DNA from: Rosellinia necatrix
Taxonomy: Eukaryota; Ascomycota; Sordariomycetes; Xylariales; Xylariaceae
DNA length: 64,000 nucleotides
Direction: 5' to 3'
Assembly: GCA_021209875.1 (NCBI GenBank)
Contig: JAGYVD010000007.1
Location: forward strand, 3,224,001 to 3,288,000
The position numbers and the translations under genes were made by a program. Positions 1 to 11,081 of the stretch are shown piece by piece. Position 1 is the first letter of the stretch, and each line of letters opens with the position of its first letter. The notes under the pieces were generated by a model, which was not told where the DNA came from, made no database searches, and saw only the letters and a program-made list of their open reading frames with translations.

Positions 1-1158
1 TTTCCTTTTCTGTTGTGCTTGGAGGCATTTTGGGTCGGGGCCGCGATTGGTCGGCCGGGGGCGATCAGATAGGGGGATTGGGTATGTTCTCGTCGGGAGA
101 TGTTCTCGTTGGGAGAGCCGTGGTTAGGCACAGGATAGGAATTGGATGAGTAGGCAGGGATTTGTTTACTTGGAGCTATCACTTTGGCGGGGTGATAGTA
201 CCTAATAACCGGGTTCTTATCATTGGACCCCGCGACCCACCTTGGCCGAATAGCGGATACAATGTTATGTATGTAATACAGACATTGTTCATATACCGTG
301 TATTTATGTAAATCAGTCCCATAAGTTATTTATCCCCTTTGTAACAGCACCTACCCCAAAGCGCCTTTCGTCAAGGGAATCCATCACTACCGCTGCCTAC
401 CTACCTGGGTACCTTAATAACCATCTACCTGTATTGGCAGGTACCGAATGAATTGATATTGTGATGTACGTCTCTATTGCAATCTACATTTGTTTAGGTA
501 TATAACCCCAAAGTCTCCTTTCGCATTCATATCTGCATACGTTTTTATCATCTCTGAGGATCCAGAGAAGACAGACAGTGAACACTAGAGAGTCGATGGC
601 AAGGGCGTGTCCGAGAATTCCAATGCCCTCGTGATTCAAGATGAGAATACAGCAAACACCGAGGATGTGGCATTGCCGGGCGGTAGCATCATGGCGTAGA
701 TATACCGGCTGCGGCTAGCTGGAAATACAAGAGCAAGGGCTCAATACGTTGGCAAATTGAACCCTGACTCTCCTGCCTCGGTAGGTAGGTAGGCCATTCG
801 ACTCCTCTTAAGGTACTCACGGACCTATGTCCCGGCGTTTAACGAAGAAAGCGTGGCTCTCGTCGCCGGAAGGAGGACGGGAAGGATGAAGCTGAAACCA
901 TGTGCACATACTAAATGTCCTAGGAAGGTTCGTCATCCTATTCATATCTCATGGGAGAATAGGAGGGGACCCATCTTGCGACTCCTAGCTTGCCTTAGCT
1001 GTCTATATCCACACTACGTACAAAATACAGCAACATCCTTCATCCTTCATCGCGAACAACCACAGAGGCCCAGGCATTACGGTGTCATTCCGGGACGTAT
1101 TGTATCTACCGACCCACATCCGTACTTGACAATAAACGTAGCAATAATAGTTATTCCC
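1..1158. other. 5' flanking spacer, no gene seen
   Basis: No open frame here looks like a conserved protein. The tract has ordinary fungal spacer composition and two TACCTA/TAGGTA clusters, near 398-416 and 780-793. A neighbouring gene could begin outside the window. Confidence 0.5.
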
Positions 1159-2662
1159 ATGGCAGACGAACCCCGGTCTAGTAGGCCGGAAACCAGAGAT
1201 GGATCCTGGTCTCGTTCCTGGCCTACCACCTGGCCTACCAGACCAAAAAGTACAAGCGAACCCTCCCAGCAAAAGAGAAACAAGACCCCGGAACGAATAC
1301 CAGTCACCATGAACACATACCCAAGTTTTTACGAGGGCGCCGATATTTCCGTCGTGATGCGCGCCCGAGAATCGCCTTTCGCCCCCTGGCGTCCTCCCGC
1401 CCCCAATTTGGGCTACAACATTCCAATGGGACACCTCGCGGTAGAGGTCTGCAGTTACATATCCCAACCGCAACCCGAGCTGCAAGAAGATCCATCCAAG
1501 GTACGGCGGTTCTCCCTTTGCCTGTCCAAACTAGTCAAGGCTTCCTCGTATTTCAATCAATAGTCCCAGTTGCATACGGCTAGCCCCGGCTACTTTGAGT
1601 TCGAGGTTGTCGACTTTGAGGCTTTTGCTCTCCTAATGGACATAATCCACGGGGCACCGGCCATCATCCCTGGCAAAATCCGCCTGGAGATGTTGGCTAA
1701 GATTGCCAGTATCGCTCACCATCTGGGTTGTCAAGAGGCGCTGGGGGATTACCCGAATGCTTGGGTCGCCGCGGCCTGGGCAGCGTTCCCCCCGCCCACA
1801 GCTGTCGACCGGAGCGTCGTTCTATGGATATTCATCCTCACAGTTTTCCAGGACCCTGAGAAGCTTAGATCTACCACGCGCATGGCGATAATGCACTGGA
1901 CAAATTGGTTCAACCCGCTTGGGCTCGATATCCCAAAACAAGTTCTCGGTAAGAAAAACTACTGCCCCAGTTTCCCTCTCCCTTACTCGAGACACTGATT
2001 TTCGGCAAGATTGGATTAATACCGAAAGACAGAGAGTTCTCTACAGCATGCTTTTCCATATCCGTCATCTTGTGACCCGGTTGCAAAAGAGAGAGGTAGC
2101 ATGTCCTCTTCGTGCTTGCTCAGCAATGCGCTTGGGCTTATTACACCAGCAACTACCCGTCCAGTATTTTGTGGCCACAAGCGTAAAGCTACCTGCATCA
2201 ATTTCCATAGCCAGAGTCGTTATTGATGTCACTGAGTTAAAACATGACCGGTGGGCTGTATTTGTGGGCAAACCATCGAATGCTTCTTCAGCACTAGAGG
2301 GCACACTGAGTAGCAGCCCACCGGTTGACGCACCGTATGATGACACACTAGACGCCCCGTATGATACCATGCTGGTTGACGCACCAGATGATAGTCCATT
2401 CGACGCATCGGATGATAGCACAGTGGCCGACACGCTGGTTGACGCACCAGATGACAGCACAGCGGTTGACACGCCGGATGATGGCCCACGAGACTCACCG
2501 AATCCCCGCATACCAGATGAACCTCCTCTCCCGGTGAAATTCGAAGAACATACTTGTGGATTTTATGAATTGATCATGACTATAAAAGCCGAGCTTAAAT
2601 CCCTAAGTGGCATTGCTGACCTGGATATGGAGTCTCCATGGACTGGCACTTATAACATGTAA
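1159..2662 (+). CDS. BTB/POZ-like domain protein with an in-frame TAG
   Basis: This resembles the large fungal family of BTB-like proteins, which are protein-interaction modules of mostly unknown partner. The conserved features are DISVVMR, then LSKLVKASSYF (family pattern: hydrophobic-x-ASPYF), then FEAFALLMDIIHG, followed by a helical region. A clear intron at 1949-2009 (61 nt, phase 1) joins VL to DWINTERQRVL. The second exon carries degenerate acidic repeats of the VDAPDDS type and ends at 2662. In the first part a TAG at 1561-1563 interrupts the frame just after SSYFNQ, and the same frame continues with the BTB core. A phase-0 63-nt intron (1501-1563, GT...TAG) could remove the stop, giving 459 residues, but it would also remove the conserved ASSYF segment. 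A nonsense mutation is therefore equally possible. The start at 1159 (MADEP) is a guess; 853 and 1308 are alternatives. Confidence 0.5.
2318..2490 (+). repeat. Degenerate tandem repeat coding acidic VDAPDDS-like units
   Basis: Imperfect repeats of roughly 24-33 nt encode variants of VDAPDDS/VDTPDDG inside the second exon of the BTB-like gene. The tract is rich in Asp and Pro and is probably a disordered linker. Confidence 0.6.
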
Positions 2663-2888
2663 AATGGAGGGCATGAGGAACAGGAGGACGAACCACATGA
2701 TCGAATGCGGCGTTTCTATTAGTATTGTATTGGTAGACAAATGGAACGGAATAATTGTTATCATGAACGGAAACACTAGGTGCCAGGTTTCTAAACCCCT
2801 ATCAAACTGGCCTCAAACTCCTCGACGCCATATGCCTCGCGTGTGCCTCTTATCTTCACACGTCTGCCCGTAATTGTTGGGTTTCGTA

Positions 2889-4203
2889 CTATAGGAGTTC
2901 AAAATCGTCTAGTTTCTGGCGATAGACCATGATGTTGCGTTTGATCTTGCTGTCGGCTGTCCATGTGACTAGGTCCTCCTGGTTTCTGGTAACGAAGAAG
3001 GCGGGGTCGGTTATACACTATACGTGATTTCGAATTAGCCAATTCTGTTTGGGGTATGATAAGGATCCGAGAGGCAAGGAACTTCTTCTAAAAATATGCG
3101 GACTCGACTAAGGAAAAAAGCATCTGTCTGAATCACTCGTCGTCTACTGTTGCCCCCTGCCCCCCTTTTTTTTTTTCCCCTTGAAATGACATAAGATTGG
3201 TGAGACTTACCTCGACACCAACTCGCACATGCCCTTGTTCTATCATCTTTGTCGCACTGCGATATATGAGGTTAGTAAGTTGCACCGAGGCCCGGGGATA
3301 GCGGAAACAATGGTGAGAATTTCACTCACGCCTGTACTGTCTCCGCCATTCGTAAGCGGGTCATCACGACGGGTAACCTCCGCCTGGCCTAGTATAAATC
3401 GTTAGTAAGAGCGTAGCCTACTCGTGTTCCGGAGGGAGAGGCCACACACCATAGCCGAAACGGTGACGCCGTGCTCGACGTTCGAGAGCTTGGAAGTCGA
3501 CGAAAGGATCCCCATGTCGTGTAATTTCTCGAGCAAAAGTTTCTCATGCTACAAAATCAGACGTTAGATGCCGCGAACTGTTGGGTTATCTTGGTACGCG
3601 GAATCCATACCTTTTGACGTGTTGCGTTCTCTGGGGGGAGAAGTGAGAGCCTATGAGCAAGCTGCCGTAACGACTGGCGAAATAGGTCAGGGATGATGGC
3701 ACTTCGCTGGGAAGGAGGTGAATACCCACGCCGCAAAGTTTATTGTACCTATCCATCAAACGTCAATATCTCGGATATTCGAGGGGTCTGCCGCCTTGTG
3801 TCTCTCGGACTCACTTTTGATAGTCTCCTCTATTCTGGATCATATCTTTGCCAGTTTGTCAGCTATTACCTTGGTGATGAAACCGGAATCACATACACCG
3901 TCGGATAACTGACGCATCACGGTGGTCATTATCTTGTTTCCACGTGACAAAATCCGTCTTCTTTAGTCTGGGAGATGTTAGGCATCCATTCCATCGTCCG
4001 ACGAAGGAACATTTGTGAAGCAAATATGAATGCCGCTAATGTTATGCGCCAAAAATATGCTGGTTTAGTTGTCCAGATGGACTAAGTTGTACATACTAGA
4101 CTATTTGTTAGCAGATGTCTTTGGAAGCCCATTAACCTAACGGTCAGGGTGCTGAGGGGACCCTTACCAGTTTAGACTCATGATGCTTGAGTTTGCGGAC
4201 CAT
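2889..4203 (-). CDS. IMP3: U3 snoRNP protein IMP3, nine exons
   Basis: IMP3 is a component of the U3 snoRNP in the nucleolar SSU processome. It helps U3 pair with pre-rRNA for early 18S processing. No single frame shows it; I assembled nine exons on the minus strand: 4203-4168, 3960-3897, 3845-3815, 3748-3730, 3673-3611, 3548-3450, 3388-3330, 3256-3211 and 3017-2889. The phases agree throughout and give about 181 residues, close to the roughly 183 usual for the family. Diagnostic segments are [25 protein letters not shown], the S4 RNA-binding core [16 protein letters not shown] with EQGHVRVG, and the C-terminal [17 protein letters not shown] and SKIKRNIM. Introns are 51-207 nt. The first junction is less certain: GT-AG use gives SKL-KTDF, where the family has KLLKK. 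The gene lies head-to-head with the mitochondrial S18 gene. Confidence 0.9.
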
Positions 4204-4680
4204 CTTGAAATATGTCTATTCCTTTGGTAGCCTTGAGTTGTTGTATAATGAAAATGGATTCCTGATGGGCCGATCTGATAGGGTGAGTTCGGAGTTCGTG
4301 AGGTCGTGAGATCGTGCATTTGATATGGGACTTGGACCTTGTCTTTCACATGAGGCGATAAGAAAACAATTTAGCTAGGAGATCCCAAAGTCCCCACTTA
4401 CCCCAGCCACTCATTGGCCAATTAGACCCAGCTAAATTTCGAGGTTCAAAAAAGTTACAGCAACTAGCGGCATTGAATCCCCACTTCAATTATACTCTCA
4501 CTCTACTTAGGTCAGTTTCACCGAGCTTTTCCCCCAAACTCGAATGTCGGAAGCTAATTAAGCTAGCTATCGTCAACGCCAAACTGCACCCCGAAACCCG
4601 ACATCGCCAGAACGGGGGTGGGAAACAGCAAAAAAAAAAAAAAAGAAAAGAAAAGAAAGAAAAAGCAGCCGTCTCCCACG
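4204..4680. promoter_or_regulatory. Divergent promoter region between IMP3 and mitochondrial S18
   Basis: This 477-bp spacer separates the start codons of two divergently transcribed ribosome-related genes and so must hold both promoters. An A-rich run at about 4630-4664 sits just before the S18 start. I did not find a convincing TATA box. Confidence 0.5.
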
Positions 4681-5729
4681 ATGCCGCCCCGGCTACCAAT
4701 CCCGTCCGCGCTGCGGCGGGGCCTATCCTTCCTCCAGCCACGCACAAAGGCACCACTATCCACGACAGCAGCGCCCCGAGCCGGTAAGCCACTACCACCA
4801 ACACCAGTTCCCCCCCTCCGCGGAGAACCCAGACGACCGAAGCGCTAACAAAACGGCCCTCCCACGCACCGCAGGCCGAGGCGACCCGCGAACCGCGCCT
4901 CCTCCTCCTCCTCCTCCTCCTCCAACGACGACGACGTCGTCGATCCTCAGCCTCGAGGGCGACGGCGGCCGCGGCGCCCCCCTCGGCCCGGCCATCCACG
5001 TCGACGCAGGCGCTGAGCAACATCTACAAGGACTTCAGCGGGCCGCGGCCGAACCGCTTCGGCGGCGGCGGCGGTAGTGGCAGTAGTGGTGGAGGAGGAG
5101 GAGGAGTAGGAGTAGGAGGAAGTGGTGGATCCCAATACGTCGAGGACATGCTGCGCGGCAACTCGCGGCACAACGCGTACATGCGCCAGCTCACGCGCCG
5201 CTGGCGCCCCGGCGACGTCTACGCCCCCCACGACATGTCCCCCTCCGAGATGACCAAGTGGCGCCGCCCCACCGCCCGCCAGAAGGACCTCGTCGACCTG
5301 CTCGGCATCCGTCCGCTGGACATGTACAGGGTGAGTTCCCACTGTGTGTGTGTGTGTGTGTGTGTGTCTGTGTGTGTGTCTATGTGTGTGTGTCTGTGTC
5401 TGTGTGTGTGTGTCTGTGTCTATGTGAGAGAGAGAGAAAACAGAGAGACATAGAGAGACATAGGACCAAATACTAACCGCGCGGGATCCATATAGAACTT
5501 CTCCGTCATTTCCGAATTCATGACCCCACACGGTCGTATAATGCGCGGCGTAGAGACCGGGCTGAACCCCGTCAACCAGCGCAAGATGGCCAAGGCGATC
5601 AGGAGGGCCATCGGGCTGGGTCTGCATCCCAGCGTGCACCGGCATCCCGAAATATTGGTCAGGGGACCTCACAGGGTGCTCGCCCAAAAGATGGCCAAGG
5701 ACATTTCCAATACGATGAATCACTTCTAA
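4681..5729 (+). CDS. Mitochondrial ribosomal protein bS18m
   Basis: This is a small-subunit protein of the mitochondrial ribosome. Three exons, 4681-4783, 4951-5330 and 5496-5729, give about 238 residues. The N-terminus MPPRLPIPSALRRG, rich in Arg and Ser, looks like a mitochondrial targeting peptide. The body carries NIYKDFSGPRPNRF, a low-complexity Gly/Ser linker, and the S18 core RPTARQKDLVDLLGIRPLDMYR, split here only by the intron, then NFSVISEFMTPHGRI, TGLNPVNQRKMAKAIRRAIG and PSVHRHPEIL. The acceptor at 4949-4950 was chosen because it is the one that keeps phase with the phase-1 donor at 4784. Intron 1 contains a (CCT)n pyrimidine tract and intron 2 a TG microsatellite. The gene ends about 100 bp from the convergent end of CIA84. 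Confidence 0.88.
5343..5428. repeat. Interrupted (TG)n microsatellite in S18 intron 2
   Basis: TG dinucleotides run with a few interruptions (TC, TA), followed by a short GA-rich stretch. The tract lies wholly inside the 165-nt second intron of the S18 gene. Confidence 0.9.
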
Positions 5730-5832
5730 GACAAGCTCACATGTACAACATCTTTTGCCGCTTTTATTATTTATGTACAGGTAGCAAAACATTCGGTGTA
5801 TAAATTGTCTTTCTGTGCGGGATAGACCATCA

Positions 5833-8348
5833 TCATGCCTTCCACGGCCGCGAGACCTTGAACTGCAATACCCCGTCTCGGCTCTGTCTCCGACGATGTT
5901 TTTTCGTGAGAGCTTTCCAAAGTGTTGGATACTCGTGTTGTGACCACGCCTCAAGATCCTCTTGCGTCTCTTTGGAGGGCAGAGCGTTATATATGTAGGC
6001 AAGGCTGCGTATCAATCGTTAGCACGGAGGCATGTGTCCGAAAATGGAGGGGATACTTGCGTGAGGAAATCCGGGCGCTTCCCGATGATGCTTTCCGAAT
6101 CCTCCAGGAGCGCCTTGACGTCTGGTAGATGGTCGTGGGCAGCCAACGCTGTCAAGTACGCCGCATAGACGTGCTCCGGCACGTCGACATCCATCATCGT
6201 CATTTTGGCCCAGAGTTCCCTTGCCGGTGCGTCCCCTTCCGATTGGATTTGGTAGGCGCGGAAGGCAATTTCTAGCGAGGCGTAGGACGGCCCTTCCGGG
6301 GAATTGGTCACTTCTTTCCAAAACTCTAGCGCCCGGTAAGGAGCATCGCTCGCGATGTAGCCAATCATTAACGCGTTGTACATCGTTGTGTTCATTTGTA
6401 TGGTGGCGTCCATCTTCGCCATGTTATGGATTATCCTGAGGCTTTCCTCGTCCGGGCACCGTCCGAGGCCTTCCAAACAACGCACGTACGTCTCTAAGGT
6501 AGGCCGATGCCGTAAGTTGTCGTGTGCGCGCATGTGCCCAAAGACGTGACAGGCCATGTCTGCACGCCGCCTATCGAAAAAAGCGTCCATTATGGTCACT
6601 CGGTCCTCGTTCTCTACCTCAGGGAAGAATTGGCGAAGTAGGGCATAGGCATCCCAGACCCGTTGTGTGCTGTTCTTCCTATCTAGGCAGTAACCGACAA
6701 AAGACTTGCGCACCATCCGGCGCTCATCGATGCTATAGTGTGCCGTGTGCAGCGAGAGCGTGTCGATCACTTCGTACGTCTCATCGTTGTTCATGAAGGC
6801 CATACATATGGAAGCTACCGTTTCCGGTTCCAGTGTCACATGCCGTTGCTCCAAGTAGTTCGTTACCTCAAGTATTTTTTCGTAATCCGGCCGTGAAGAC
6901 TCGCACAAGGTGCGAATCAGCTTATTCAGTACAGCTACCTCCCTCACGCTTGAAGATGTTTCGAGGTTCCGCAGCGCCAGGAACGTGGCATATGCACCGC
7001 CTTCGTCTTTGGCGTGAAGTCGGTATTCTAACTGCAATATGTAAGTCGACAAATCCGGTTCAAACCCCATCGTCTTGGACAGGGATATAATCCGTTCGGC
7101 GGCGTATGGGTCGTCTTTGTCGACGGCGCATTTGAGAAGGGAATTAATGGTCCCTATATTGGGCTGAATCTTTGGCTTGTCTGCGTTGCGCTCCAAGGCA
7201 ACTTTGAACATGTGCTCGATGTGGTCGATGCTTTTACCTAACAGGAGGAAAGCGAACTGGTAGGAAACGTCCCAGCAAGCTTTAGACTCGCTCCACTCCC
7301 CAGATTCTAAATGGACGATGAGATCCTCGTATACCTCCATAGCCCACTCCTGCTGGTTGGTCCTGAGCGCAAATTGAAGAATATCGTAATAGGCCACAGG
7401 TGCGGGGTGTAGCCCTTTGCGGATCGGTTTATTCCACCAAATTTTGGTTGCTTCGAAGTTATCACGCTGCGCAAAGTAACTTGTCATGGCACTGTGGATG
7501 CTAACATCGTAGGGGATGCCAGACTTCAAAGCTTCGATGACCACGTCGTGGAGGGCCAGCTCTTGTCCTTCTTTTGCGAGGCCATTTATTACCGGAAGCA
7601 GGCTATGCCTAGGTTGGAACTCGGTGGCTATCAGTTGTTTTGAATCCGGGAGGTTTGCCAAAAACATATCCTTCGCCTCCATTGCTCTTCCGTACTGCGC
7701 TAGAGCAACTAGGTATGAGTGTAGGTACTTTGATTGACCCTCGCCGATCTTTAGGCGAGAGTCTGTTGCGGCATTTTGGGAACCTCCGGATGGCTCATCC
7801 AGCACTCGCCGTCGTATTTCCCTAAAAAGATCGCTCGAGAGCGCCATATGATGCGCCGGGTCATCTCTCGGGGGCCTCTCCAGACACCGCATGGCCCGAT
7901 GGAGGTCATCGACGGTAAGGGGAACTTCGCCGGCAATATTGGGCTGCAAGAAATACACAAGCACCCCCTGTGCAACCATGGCTTGGGTGGAGTTAACCAC
8001 ACGGTTGTGTTTCGCTTTATAGTTGAAGAAGTCGTGCCATGCCTTCACGAGCTCCGAAACCGGGGGAGGCCGGTAACCGCTATTATAGGCGGCCCTGTAG
8101 GAGAGGAGAGTCACGTAGCCCGGCTCTGCTTCGATCTCCTTCAGGGTGCGGGGGGCCTTCTGGAACAGTTTGAAAAAGGACCTCCGCTGGATGGCCCTGG
8201 GCTGGATGGTCCTGGCAACTCGGCAGCCGACAGGGTATGTGCGAAAGGTCGGTCGAGGGGCAGGCGAGCCGAGGCAGAGCGCGGACGTGGCCAGGCCCCG
8301 AGCGACAGGCGGGCGTCGCAAGACATGGCGAGTCACCTGCGACCGCAT
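5833..8348 (-). CDS. CIA84: Complex I intermediate-associated protein 84 (CIA84)-like PPR protein
   Basis: This is probably the mitochondrial assembly factor that binds the membrane-arm intermediate of NADH dehydrogenase in filamentous fungi. Two exons, 8348-6061 and 6004-5833, give 819 residues. The N-terminus is Arg- and Ala-rich without acidic residues (MRSQVTRHVLRRPPVARG), as expected for a mitochondrial presequence. FFKLFQKAPRTLKEIE follows, and then helical pairs resembling PPR repeats to the end. With the GT donor at 6056 the second exon is out of frame and stops at once. With GCAAGT at 6060-6055 as a GC-AG donor the frame is restored and reads PDFLT-LAYIYNALPSKETQ, so I prefer that 56-nt intron. 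The name rests on remembered family resemblance; a PPR-type mitochondrial protein is the safer reading. Confidence 0.78.
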
Positions 8349-9214
8349 AGTTGAAGAGGGAGACTATGTATGTGGGCTGCTAAGCGTTGTGTTAGCTCTC
8401 GATTGGCACTGGTCTTGACTGGTCTGGGGTGCACGCAATTCCCGGTCTACTCACCTACGCATGGCTGAGGTCGTCTGCAAGGCCGGGTCAAGTCCCAATT
8501 CCGTCTGCAAGGCAATGAAGCTCCAAGGAAAAGAGTGTTTGAAGCTCCCGGCGCGTCCGTCATCCACGATAAGTAAGTACTTAGATAGATTAGATATTGC
8601 CCATAGGATGGCGGGTGCGATTAGGGACTTTTATCTCCACCGGACCGTCTAAAGTTTGCCACAGCTGTCACTAGTGTCACACACCTGGCGTACAGCTACA
8701 TCTACATCATGACTTCTCTAACAATATGCCAGAGGTAATGTTAACTTCTCAAAAAGTGCCGCCGAACTAATATAGGTAGTTTTCTCATAAGGAATTACAA
8801 TTTCAAGCGGCCCTCCCTCAATCCTCGCTTGGTGACGTATCCGAGTTTCAAGCCGGTCAACGACGAATTTACACAACAAAACCTCGGTGGATGTCTGTAT
8901 GGCTATACACAAATAAGTAATAAATAAGAATGCCCTTGCACGGTTATAGCCCAAATGATTTGCGAGCATCGGTAAATAACAAAATGGCGAGATCCGAGTT
9001 ACGAGAGGCAAATCAAGCGAACACACTCACCACTTAACGAGGTATCATAGCCAGACACCCCCTTCCTGGTCTAATAACCGACGCCGAGTCTATATATAAG
9101 CCCCAAGTATTCCCCCCCCCCACCACGCCAGATCACACACTTTACCGTTACCACCCCTGCACACACCTATGCACAGGCACCAGACCTGATGAAATGGTCT
9201 GCCCAAGGACGCAT
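8349..9214. other. Spacer, no supported gene
   Basis: Only short frames without recognisable similarity occur here, the longest being 102 codons on the minus strand at 8718-9026. The tract holds the CIA84 promoter on its left and the amidohydrolase 3' end on its right. A C-run lies near 9112-9121. Confidence 0.45.
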
Positions 9215-11081
9215 CTAGTCACGGCTATAGACCCTCTTGCCCGCAACCCAGGTCTCCCTAACGCGCAGCGAGCGAAGGTCCTCGACATCCGTCTCCTCGA
9301 GCGGCCTGTCCAGGACGACCCAGTCCGCGAAGGCGCCGGGCCGTATGACGCCGGCCCGACCCTCCATGAACGCGCCGTAGGCGGGGGCCCTCGGTGAAGC
9401 CGCGGACGGCCTGGTCGAGGTCGAGGGCCTCCTCCGTGTGCCAGCCGTCGTGGGGCTCCGCGGCGTCCGGGGGCCCGCGGCCGGTGCGCGGGCTCCGGCG
9501 CGTGACGGCGGCGTAGATGCCCTGGAACGGGTCGGCGGGCTCGACGGGGAAGTCGCTCCCCAGCACGGGGCGGAGGTCGAGGAGCGAGCGCATGCGGTAC
9601 GCCTCGGCGCGGGTGCGCTCGGGGCCGAGCCGGCGCTCGGCGTACGCCATGTCCGAGGTCGCGTGCGTCGGCTGGATCGACGGGATGAGCCCCGCCGCCC
9701 GCATCCGCGCCTGGTCGTCCGCGTGGATGATCTGCGCGTGCTCGATCCGGAACCGGTGATGCCGCGCCTGGCACCCCGCGAGCGACTCCCCCTCGCCGCC
9801 GCCGCCGCACGGGGGGCATAGGATCCGTAGCGCCGCCGTCTGCGCGTCCACCGCGTACCGGTTCGCCAGGTCGCCGATCGCGTGGATGTTCACCTGGAAC
9901 CCCGCGCTGGCCCACGACACCGCCCGGTACGTCAGCTCCGACGCGTTCACCAGCAGCGAGCCCGACACCCCCGGCCGGTCGGTGTAGTCTTCGATCATCG
10001 CGCTGCCCCAGCTACCGAGGGCGCCGTCTGTTGTAGGGTGTCAGAAACTCGGTTTTCTTCATAGGGCATGGGGCCGTGTGAAATACGAACCTGCAAATAG
10101 TTTGACACTCTGGATGCTCAAAAACCCGTTCGGGTCACTGTATTTCTCGACTTGGTTGGCACAGGCCGCGTTCCGATCGTAGTATTCCACCATCGCGTAG
10201 ACTCTGACAGTCCAGTCCTCACTTCCTACAAGCTCCTTGTAGAGATTGAGGTTGTCAGCGCTGACACCTGCATCATGCATTCCCACCAGACCGTATTGGT
10301 TGAGTTGTGTCATGGCGCTCTTTAGGAATCCTGCTTTCTTCACGTTGTCTGGCTTCGGCCATAGTGCCATGACAGGTGGGACGGCGTTGTCGCAAAAAAC
10401 GCCCATTCCGGGGTCTCGAACAATCTCCCCTCCTGGTATATCAGGTAGGTCTTCCGGTAGCAAGTCTAAAACGGCCTGGGAAACCCATATGCAATGTACA
10501 TCCACTCGATCGAGCATGATATACAAGTTCTTTAGGTCCCCATCAGCCGCTAAGTCCTCCTTTATAATATGTTAGTTCCATTCAGGCCAAGGTGATAAGG
10601 TCCATGCTCCTTATAAATGCAGTCAATATCAACTCACAGCAGTCGGCATAGCCCCGAGGGTCATTTGATCCCACCCAATACCTCTAATCCATTCCTGTGC
10701 GGTTCCTGCACCAGGATGTTCGCCTACATATCTGCGGACGCGACCACGAACTTCATCCATAGTTGTTGAGCCAAAAATGTCAACCGAGTTTAGAAATTCG
10801 CCATACTGAAGTAGATGCCCGTGACCATCCCACAAGCCGGGCATAGCATAACCCGCATGGGCGGTCTTGGCGAGCTCTGAATCGCTGCTGGCGCTGAAAA
10901 CCTTGGTGAACTTCCCCGTAGATGATACAGAGAAACAATTTACATCTGCATTGGCGGCACCATTCGTTCGAACGCCCTGATAACAGTGTGTCTCATGGAA
11001 GAGGGAACTGACGGCTTCCTGACCGAACTGGACTAGGCTGCCCAGCCCAAAAGCAGTGGCTACTGGATAGAGCCAGGCCAT
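9215..11081 (-). CDS. YtcJ-type amidohydrolase with a one-base frameshift
   Basis: This is a metal-dependent hydrolase of the amidohydrolase 3 (YtcJ) family, which acts on amide or related C-N bonds; the substrate is not known. Exons are 11081-10638, 10559-10091 and 10027-9215, with matching phases. The sequence shows the metal motif DGHGH, RGIGWDQ, VKLFAG-DGALGSWG across intron 2, the conserved NIHAIGDLAN and RIEHAQII, and GSDFPVEPADPFQGIYAAV. A hydrophobic N-terminus (MAWLYPVATAFGLGSLV) suggests a signal anchor or secretion. At the G5 run 9383-9387 the frame breaks. Upstream it reads RGFTEG; the family-like continuation AYGAFMEGRAGVIRPGAFAD, then WVVLDRPLEE, is in the next frame and ends at 9215. 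One surplus G explains this, giving about 574 residues once compensated. Uncorrected, the frame ends at 9258. It may be a sequence error or a young pseudogene. Confidence 0.8.

Noticed and set aside
4947..6002. 351-codon minus-strand frame with a (TH)n run
   Set aside because: It is antisense to the S18 exons and reads through the TG microsatellite intron.
6056..6060. GT donor for the CIA84 intron and a possible U12 reading of GTATCC
   Set aside because: The GT donor breaks the frame immediately; the branch site is of the ordinary GCTAAC type, so a U12 intron is unlikely.
8718..9026. 102-codon minus-strand frame
   Set aside because: No similarity, no flanking exons, ordinary spacer composition.
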